Assembly (NCBI GenBank): GCA_937967465.1
Contig: CALBSW010000102.1
Location: forward strand, 1 to 6,123
Source of the DNA: an uncultured Flavobacteriales bacterium
GTDB taxonomy: Bacteria > Bacteroidota > Bacteroidia > Flavobacteriales_D > Sanyastnellaceae
Reading direction: 5' to 3'
Length of the DNA stretch: 6,123 nucleotides
In this document: one piece after another, positions 1 to 4,995 of the stretch
Layout of the letters: each line of letters starts with the position of its first letter
Position numbering within the stretch: position 1 is the stretch's first letter
The notes under the pieces: generated by a model
Databases searched by the model: none
Told to the model about the DNA's origin: nothing
Seen by the model: only the letters and a program-made list of their open reading frames with translations
Program-made: the position numbers and the translations under genes

Positions 1-6
1 TGGGAT

Positions 7-1185
7 TCAACGACTTGCTGTGGACAAATGAACTTTCGAGAAAATCAAGAGGGCACTCAACTTGTCGCCTTTCCTCGCTTCATTCACCGCTTTATACCAC
101 GCCGGGGTCACTTGAGACCACAACAATCGCGCTGCAGCGTCTTTCCAGACCCTTTTTTTCTCTCCCTCCAGCGCCATCATCAGCCCATTCGCCAAATCGG
201 TTCTCTCATGCAGTGACTCCTTTGGGAAGTGGTCGGGATAGGCCAATTCAGCGGGCGCCACAATGTGCAAGCCACAGGCTGCCGACTCGAGGACACTGAT
301 TCCATAGAAGTCATGGTGAGCCGTCACCAAGGCGATGTCGCACGAAGCCAACAGGTCGAGGTAGTCGCTTCTGGACGCTGCGAATCCCCAATGCACGATG
401 TCGTCCTCGAATTCGCTGCGCAAGGCATCGAATGCCGCAGGACATCCTTCAAAGGATTGCCCCAAGACGCACAATCTGAATCTGCCCCCTTGATCACGCG
501 CCACCTTCAGCACATCGAGAAATGCCTGCGGTCCTTTGTCGTGCTCCCAACGGTGGTTCCAAGCGATGACGGGCGGGCCCTCATCAAAACGACTGCCCTG
601 ACCCTCTGACCGAAAGCAATCCGGCCCCAAACCGATGGGCAACACTTTGGCCTTCCTTTCGATCGCCAAGTGGGGTTGAACCGGACGGGGTGAAGGCAAT
701 TGCCGCAAGAAATCCGGAATCGCATCGAGGAACACCGAACGGTGGTACTCCGAGTTGAACCACACCGCGTCGGCCAACAACGCAGAGGTCAGGTTCAAAA
801 AGGCATAATGCCGATCCCATTCCAACGGAGGCCGCTCGGGATGGTCGGGAAACGTCAGCTGATTCTCATGGAAGTACAGCGCAATGGGGGTGGACCGGTG
901 TTCAGCCGGCAGCGCCGCCCTGAATTGCCCCACATCCAACATGTCCGTCACCAGGAACACATCGACGGACTGCTCCAGCTGTCCAGATTCCTTCATGCGC
1001 TGGACCAAGGTCCAACCTGCTGCATGCATCCGCCACTTCCAATGCCGACCGGGAAGACTGACCACCTCCACGGACCAGACCTCTTCGGGACGCTCACCGT
1101 ATTTGGGGAGGTGTTCTTCCAACCCGCGCTCCCAGAGGGCATGGCTTCCGGCAGAGTAGGGGTTGACGAGCACCAATCGCGGCAT
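7..1185 (-). CDS. DUF3524/GTDC1-type glycosyltransferase (tRNA-queuosine mannosyltransferase-like)
   Basis: This 392-residue protein is a complete GT-B glycosyltransferase of the DUF3524 (GTDC1/QTMAN-like) family. Visible family motifs, in order: an N-terminal PYSAGSH loop (9-15), LPGRHWKWRMH (44-54), TDMLD (80-84), YFHENQLTFP (104-113), FNSEYHR (143-149), NHRWEHDKGP (210-219) opening the C-terminal Rossmann domain, and HDFYGISVLESAACG (291-305), the usual nucleotide-sugar-binding segment. There is no signal peptide or membrane segment, so it should act in the cytoplasm. The animal member transfers mannose from GDP-mannose to queuosine in tRNA-Asp; whether bacterial members do the same is inference. 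The ATG at 1185 lies 9 bases after the stop of the upstream secreted-enzyme gene, with a weak GAGAG ahead of it, so it is probably the last gene of the operon led by gcvT. Fold and family are secure; the acceptor substrate is not. Confidence 0.85.
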   Translation of the reverse strand: MPRLVLVNPYSAGSHALWERGLEEHLPKYGERPEEVWSVEVVSLPGRHWKWRMHAAGWTLVQRMKESGQLEQSVDVFLVTDMLDVGQFRAALPAEHRSTPIALYFHENQLTFPDHPERPPLEWDRHYAFLNLTSALLADAVWFNSEYHRSVFLDAIPDFLRQLPSPRPVQPHLAIERKAKVLPIGLGPDCFRSEGQGSRFDEGPPVIAWNHRWEHDKGPQAFLDVLKVARDQGGRFRLCVLGQSFEGCPAAFDALRSEFEDDIVHWGFAASRSDYLDLLASCDIALVTAHHDFYGISVLESAACGLHIVAPAELAYPDHFPKESLHERTDLANGLMMALEGEKKRVWKDAAARLLWSQVTPAWYKAVNEARKGDKLSALLIFSKVHLSTASR

Positions 1186-1194
1186 GCTCTCAAG

Positions 1195-2142
1195 TTATGG
1201 GTTCCCCTCGGAGTCCTCACACCGGCCGCGAAGCCGACGCCACCAACCACAAGCTTCTTTGGCTCCCAACACCTGCTCCAGATCGGGCTGGCCCGCATCC
1301 ACCCAGGCGCTCCACCAGACGGAAGCCACGCCATGAATGGCCGCCCGCCATTGCCGTTCCACCATCCCGTCCAGCCGATCGTGATAGGCAGAACACCATG
1401 GCTCGACCCTCTGCAATTGGACGGTTCGGCCACGCTCCTCACGCACCACCAAGTCACCCGACCAGGCTGCCACGAGTTCCGCCTCCATCTCCAATACGCT
1501 GTCCACCGCGGCGTGGCTGCGGAGAACCACGTCCCAAGCCCACTGGCCCACATCCCCGATGTACTCCGCTTCGGGAACGGCCAACAAATAGCGGCCTCCA
1601 TACAACTCGGGCAGGCGCGTTTCCCACAAACCGTGGATGCCATCCTGCCCTGTCAACTGCCCGTTGTAGTTGAGCGTGGTGTGCAATGGCACATGCGCAT
1701 CGCCCACATAATGGCCCAAATCCGCCGCATGCCGGAGAATGCGTGCAGCATCCCCTTCGTGCATGGCCTCCACCAACCGACGGTGGGTCCATTGGATGTT
1801 CCATGGCAGCACACCATAGGCCCACAACGTGTCCTCCGTGCACACCTCACATGCCTTGGACCACCACGGGGCCGGTCCAAGGTCCTGAAGGCAATTCAGT
1901 GCAGGGGCATCCAAATCGAGATAGTGCTTCGGCGCCTCGCGCTCCACCATTCGCTTGCGCTTGTCCGCATCGACAGCGTGTTCCGTCAACCAATCGGACT
2001 GTTGTTCAAACCAAGGGCCGAGAGGATCCGGCAGCGCGGAGACTGCCGCAGTATGGATGTGGCGGTGAACGAAAAATCCCCACGACTGAAACGCCAAGGC
2101 GAGAACGCACCAGCCCAGTATGGCCCAGAGCTGGGACTTCAA
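1195..2142 (-). CDS. Secreted zinc-dependent phospholipase C / S1-P1 nuclease-fold protein
   Basis: This 315-residue protein is a likely zinc hydrolase of the phospholipase C/P1 nuclease superfamily. Residues 1-20 form a signal peptide (short charged start, hydrophobic core to about residue 18, then FQS). Cleavage after Ser20 would leave Trp21 (WGFFVHRHIH) as the mature N-terminus, which is how this superfamily supplies its first zinc ligand. Further likely ligands are His26/28/30, the HYLDLD motif (73-78), HYVGDAHVPLH (144-154, with H144, D148, H150 and H154) and GIHGLWE (169-174, His170 and Glu174). Several cysteines (85, 99, 101, 250, 298, 308) suit an exported protein. The start is TTG at 2142, overlapping the comB-like stop as TTGA. 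There is no ATG in frame before Met65, which lies inside the mature protein, and no in-frame ATG upstream before a stop. The substrate (phospholipid or nucleic acid) cannot be told from sequence. Confidence 0.82.
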   Translation of the reverse strand: MKSQLWAILGWCVLALAFQSWGFFVHRHIHTAAVSALPDPLGPWFEQQSDWLTEHAVDADKRKRMVEREAPKHYLDLDAPALNCLQDLGPAPWWSKACEVCTEDTLWAYGVLPWNIQWTHRRLVEAMHEGDAARILRHAADLGHYVGDAHVPLHTTLNYNGQLTGQDGIHGLWETRLPELYGGRYLLAVPEAEYIGDVGQWAWDVVLRSHAAVDSVLEMEAELVAAWSGDLVVREERGRTVQLQRVEPWCSAYHDRLDGMVERQWRAAIHGVASVWWSAWVDAGQPDLEQVLGAKEACGWWRRLRGRCEDSEGNP

Positions 2143-2918
2143 GAAACCGATCCAGCCTCTGCCAACTTCCGCGAATCCACCAGTGCACCATCATGCAAGA
2201 CGGGCACGACATTGACCGTGTTGGGCGTCAGGCAGTACTTGATGTCCTCACCGAGGTTGAGGTTCCGCAAACGGCGGCGGTGGGAGGACGCTTTCAAGAA
2301 GGAGAAAATGTTGCCCCGAACCCCAAGGAAGAGGTGCTTGGCTGCGATGGTGCTGTCCTCGATGCTTTTGTAGCGAGCGATGTCGATGAGCCGGTCCGCG
2401 ATGGCACCCGCGCAAAGGGTGTCCTCCAAATTGAATTTGTCCTTCCAACCTGAGCAGAGAAGCAACACGTGTCCGGGCTGCTGCATCAGCCACGTTGAGA
2501 TGGCATCGAGGTTGTTGATGCTGCCAATCGCCACTTGCGGCATGTCCTGGGCCATCGCCACGGCCTTGGTTCCATTGGTGGTCGTCAAGGCCACTGTCTT
2601 GCCGACGAGCTCGTCCGTCATGTAAGAGCGGGGAGAGTTGCCAAAGTCAAACCCTTCCACGATTTGACCATTGCGCTCTGCGGCGGCGATGCACCCTTGC
2701 TTTTGCAAGACTCGGGCCTCCTCCACCGTCGGAACCGGAATGATCTTCTCCACCCCGTTGGCGAGACCCGTACAAATGGCACTGGTCGCGCGCAACACAT
2801 CGATGACCACGCAAGTGTGGAACTCATCCTTGTACAGCTCGAACTGCTTGGGCGAAAAACAGACTTCGACCCGGCGTTCCCCGCGTTCGACCTGCGTGGT
2901 GGACTTGGAATCAGACAT
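2139..2918 (-). CDS. comB: 2-phosphosulfolactate phosphatase family protein (ComB-like)
   Basis: This 259-residue protein matches the ComB family, Mg2+-dependent phosphatases that convert 2-phosphosulfolactate to sulfolactate, a step of coenzyme M synthesis in methanogens. Visible conserved blocks are VVIDVLRATSAI (37-48), ERNGQIVEGFDFGNSPRSY (81-99), LTTTNGTKAV (111-120) and CSGWKDKFNLEDTLCAGAI (155-173). Near the C-terminus, DIKYCL followed by VVPVL (225-241) is also typical. Length is normal for the family. The ATG at 2918 is chosen because it lies 2 bases after the gcvT stop and starts shortly before conserved sequence. The frame stays open further up to 3380, but that part runs through the gcvT coding region in another frame and resembles nothing. 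There is no strong ribosome-binding site, which fits translational coupling to gcvT. Bacteroidota are not known to make coenzyme M, so the real substrate may be another phosphosulfonate or related compound. Confidence 0.88.
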   Translation of the reverse strand: MSDSKSTTQVERGERRVEVCFSPKQFELYKDEFHTCVVIDVLRATSAICTGLANGVEKIIPVPTVEEARVLQKQGCIAAAERNGQIVEGFDFGNSPRSYMTDELVGKTVALTTTNGTKAVAMAQDMPQVAIGSINNLDAISTWLMQQPGHVLLLCSGWKDKFNLEDTLCAGAIADRLIDIARYKSIEDSTIAAKHLFLGVRGNIFSFLKASSHRRRLRNLNLGEDIKYCLTPNTVNVVPVLHDGALVDSRKLAEAGSVS

Positions 2919-2920
2919 CT

Positions 2921-4006
2921 TCAGAGAAACGGGGTTTTGACGATGGTGGCCGCCACTTCCTTTTTGCGGATGGCCACCTTGATGGAGGTGCCTGTCGACG
3001 CGTGGGACGCATCCACATACCCCATGCCGATGGGCTCTCCCAAAGAAGGGCTTTGCGTGCCGCTGGTGACCACGCCGATGTGCTCTCCATCGGCAGACAA
3101 GAGGGGGTAGCCTTGACGGGGCACACCGCGCTCCGTCAATTTGAAGCCCACCAGCTTTCGGGCAGGCCCCGCTTGCTTTTGGGACAGAATGGCGGACTTG
3201 CCGCGGAAATCGGTTTTCCAACCCACCGTCCAGTTCAGTCCAGCTTCCACCGGAGTGTGGTCGGCATCGATGTCGTTGCCATGCAGGCAGTAGCCCTTTT
3301 CTAGGCGGAGCGTATCCCGAGCGCCCAATCCACAAGGAACCAGACCGACAGATTTTCCAGCTTCCATCAAGGCAGACCACACTTCGGCCGCCTTCTCGGA
3401 GGGGACATACAACTCAAATCCACGCTCACCGGTGTACCCGGTCGTGCCCACGAGCACCTTGGCGCCAGACAGCGTGGCCGGGGCATGGTGATAAAACGGC
3501 AATTCCCGAAGATCGACCCCGGCAGCGCACAGGACGTCATCGCTTTTCGGTCCTTGCAATGCGAGCAAGGCCGTCACGTCGCTGGCATCCTCCATGTGGA
3601 CGTCATCGTTGAGCTCCGATTCCAGCAAGGCCACCACGGTGTTCTTGTTGGCTGCGTTGACTACGAGCAAATAGCGGTCTTCGAATCCATAAACCAGGAG
3701 GTCCTCCACGATGCCACCCGCATCATTGAGGAGACAGGTGTAAAGCGCTTTACCCGGGGTGGCCTTGCCCACATCACCGGCCAATTGGGACTGCAGAAAA
3801 GCCCCAGCACCTGGACCGGAGAACCAGAGTTCCCCCATGTGGCTGACATCGAACAGTCCCGCGCCCTCCCGCACGGCAGCATGCTCCAAGCGAAGGCCCG
3901 CATACTGGACCGGCATTTCATAACCGGCGAAGGGCACCATTTTGGCCCCGGCCGCAACATGCACATCGTGCAATGGGGTCCTCAGCAGGGTATCGACCGT
4001 TTCCAT
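2921..4006 (-). CDS. gcvT: Glycine cleavage system T protein (aminomethyltransferase)
   Basis: GcvT takes the aminomethyl group from lipoylated H protein, releases ammonia and passes the carbon to tetrahydrofolate, giving 5,10-methylene-THF. The 361-residue length is normal. Conserved blocks cover the whole chain: TPLHDVHVAAGAKMVPFAGY (10-29), FDVSHMGE (52-59), NDAGGIVEDLLVY (94-106), ALQGP (149-153), GTTGYTGERGFELYV (187-201), PCGLGARDTLRLEKGYC (224-240) and VTSGTQSPSLGEPIGMGYV (313-331). One position is odd. The catalytic Asp of the E. coli enzyme (first D of GGVIDD, Asp97) aligns with Glu101 here (codon GAG at 3706-3704); the next residue, Asp102, is kept. The ATG at 4006 suits the family's N-terminus. 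It appears to lead a four-gene operon; genes for the P and H proteins are not in the window. Function is inferred with high confidence, with a small reservation for the Asp-to-Glu change. Confidence 0.96.
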   Translation of the reverse strand: METVDTLLRTPLHDVHVAAGAKMVPFAGYEMPVQYAGLRLEHAAVREGAGLFDVSHMGELWFSGPGAGAFLQSQLAGDVGKATPGKALYTCLLNDAGGIVEDLLVYGFEDRYLLVVNAANKNTVVALLESELNDDVHMEDASDVTALLALQGPKSDDVLCAAGVDLRELPFYHHAPATLSGAKVLVGTTGYTGERGFELYVPSEKAAEVWSALMEAGKSVGLVPCGLGARDTLRLEKGYCLHGNDIDADHTPVEAGLNWTVGWKTDFRGKSAILSQKQAGPARKLVGFKLTERGVPRQGYPLLSADGEHIGVVTSGTQSPSLGEPIGMGYVDASHASTGTSIKVAIRKKEVAATIVKTPFL

Positions 4007-4096
4007 GCGGCTAAAGTAGCGGGGTCGGAGAGGAGGGGCGCACCATTCGTGCCCGATTTATCCCCGCCTTTGTCCCCGTGTGCCGACATTGCGTTC
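4007..4096. promoter_or_regulatory. Divergent intergenic region between gcvT and the toxin-like gene
   Basis: About 90 bases separate the gcvT start from the proposed start of the plus-strand gene, so the promoter for the gcvT-led operon should lie here or just inside the plus-strand gene. A purine-rich run, GGAGAGGAGGGG, sits at about 4026-4037 on the plus strand. A direct repeat of TCCCCG occurs at 4061-4066 and 4073-4078. The minus-strand string TACTTTAG, ending 5 bases before the gcvT ATG, is one mismatch from the Bacteroidota -7 consensus TAnnTTTG, but there is no TTG at the -33 spacing. I cannot assign a promoter firmly; the region is marked by position only. Confidence 0.3.
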
Positions 4097-4402
4097 GTGC
4101 AACGTGACGTCATCCTCGCCGACCGGGCCACCACCGCCATCGAACGCATCATTCGCCAACTTCAAGGCGCCTCCCTCATTGGTGCGGAACGGGCAAAAGA
4201 CGAAATCGTCAACCGCATCCGCGGCCTGGCATCCAATGCCATGCCTGCCGATGCGCGCAAAGCCCGGTTCGACACCATTGCTGACGACATTTGGAGTGTG
4301 CTCGCACACAACCACCGCATCTACTACCTCGTGGAAGAACGCCGGGTGGTCGTTCTCGATGTCATTCTGGACGCCGAGATTCATTCGGTGGAAACGGAGT
4401 GA
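4097..4402 (+). CDS. Putative RelE/ParE-like toxin-fold protein
   Basis: This small protein, about 101 residues from GTG 4097, has the outline of the RelE/ParE toxin fold. It opens with a short strand (DVILAD, 4-9) and continues with two charged helices (about 10-23 and 28-44) and a loop with a proline (AMPAD, 48-52). It ends with strands in the pattern typical of these toxins: DIWSVLAHNHRIYYLVEERR (64-83) followed by VVVLDVILDAE (84-94). Such toxins usually block translation or DNA gyrase and are neutralised by a cognate antitoxin, but no antitoxin gene is visible on either side. The start is uncertain. GTG 4049, behind the purine run at 4026-4037, would add 16 mostly Pro/Ser/Ala residues; TTG 4070 is another option; an in-frame ATG at 3959 would overlap gcvT. 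It is the only plus-strand gene, diverges from gcvT, and its last 41 bases overlap the end of the WbqC gene. It could be a degenerate or domesticated toxin, or a toxin-like protein of another role. Confidence 0.55.
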   Translation: MQRDVILADRATTAIERIIRQLQGASLIGAERAKDEIVNRIRGLASNAMPADARKARFDTIADDIWSVLAHNHRIYYLVEERRVVVLDVILDAEIHSVETE

Positions 4403-4991
4403 TCCATTCCGCAGCTGCGGGTCCACAGTGAAGCAACAGGTCCATCACGGACAACGACTCCCAAGCCAACGTCGCTCTGTCGGCCCAGACGTGGGGCCAT
4501 GGACGCATTCTGTCCGCCATTCGGGCCGTCCAAACGACATCTTGCGCTTCGTGTTGAATGACCTGCCGATCCACATCGTCCGCTGAAGCCTGGGCTGGAA
4601 TCTCCGCTCCAAGCCAATCCGCAGCCCATCGGATGGACGCGAGGTTCCATTCCCCAATCGTCTCCGGACCCTGACGAAACAAGGCCTCCAGTTCAGGGGC
4701 CATCTCCTCAAAGAAGGGAGCCGCTCCGTAGGCTGTGCGCACCGCACGCCACAACTTGTCGGCATCCGCCAGAACGCGCCGGGTCTCAAACTGTGACCTG
4801 GGGACACCCCCGCGACGCTCCACTGGCAAGCTCAAATTTTCCAGCCCGTTGGCCGTCGCCAGCACCATGCGGTTGCGAAACGTCCGCTTGGGGTAGTGTT
4901 CCCCCACATCCAGCTGCGCACCACCTGCTGCACCTGCACACCACCAGTGAACCGGTGGAAATGGGCGCAAGGGAAGCAGGGGACCCGGCAA
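4362..4991 (-). CDS. WbqC family protein
   Basis: This 209-residue protein belongs to the WbqC family, first noted in O-antigen clusters and of uncertain biochemical role. Family features visible here are the N-terminal LLPLRPFPPVHWW (5-17), EHYPKRTFRNRMVLATANG (31-49), LSLPVERRGG (53-62), TAYGAAPFFEEM (86-97) and the C-terminal LSVMDLLLHCGP (180-191). It has no signal peptide and should be cytoplasmic. The start is taken as TTG at 4991, 4 bases after the lepB stop, because the conserved N-terminal block begins only five residues later and the first internal Met (42) would cut it off; no Shine-Dalgarno is seen. It follows lepB directly, a neighbourhood I recall from Bacteroidota. That suggests co-transcription, though the link to secretion is unexplained. 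Its 3' end overlaps the convergent toxin-like gene by 41 bases. Family assignment is good; function is unknown. Confidence 0.82.
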   Translation of the reverse strand: MPGPLLPLRPFPPVHWWCAGAAGGAQLDVGEHYPKRTFRNRMVLATANGLENLSLPVERRGGVPRSQFETRRVLADADKLWRAVRTAYGAAPFFEEMAPELEALFRQGPETIGEWNLASIRWAADWLGAEIPAQASADDVDRQVIQHEAQDVVWTARMADRMRPWPHVWADRATLAWESLSVMDLLLHCGPAAAEWITPFPPNESRRPE

Positions 4992-4995
4992 GGGA

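Noticed and set aside
700..2373. A 557-codon open frame on the plus strand, antisense to the glycosyltransferase, the secreted enzyme and part of the comB-like gene.
   Set aside because: Its translation shows no recognisable domain and is rich in Pro, Arg, His and Gln, as expected for the reverse strand of GC-rich genes. The three minus-strand genes under it have clear family motifs and operon spacing.
2919..3380. A 154-codon N-terminal extension of the comB-like frame.
   Set aside because: It overlaps the end of gcvT in another frame, has no family resemblance, and the ATG at 2918 sits right after the gcvT stop and gives a normal-length protein.
4007..4019. TACTTTAG on the minus strand as a Bacteroidota -7 promoter element for gcvT.
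   Set aside because: One mismatch to TAnnTTTG, no TTG at the -33 distance, and only 5 bases of leader would remain before the ATG. Too weak to call.
3485..4096. Long upstream extension of the plus-strand toxin-like frame, antisense to gcvT.
   Set aside because: Everything before about 4007 is the reverse strand of conserved gcvT codons. Toxin-like features begin only near 4097.
4409..4420. A perfect 12-base palindrome, CCGCAGCTGCGG, just after the toxin-like stop; considered as a terminator.
   Set aside because: It has no loop and no T-run follows, and it lies in the Ala-rich coding part of the WbqC gene (GPAAAEW), which explains the bases.
4058..4426. A 122-codon minus-strand open frame opposite the toxin-like gene.
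   Set aside because: Its sequence is low-information and matches nothing, whereas the plus strand gives a strand-helix-sheet pattern with a familiar C-terminal motif. I accept only the plus-strand reading, with moderate confidence.
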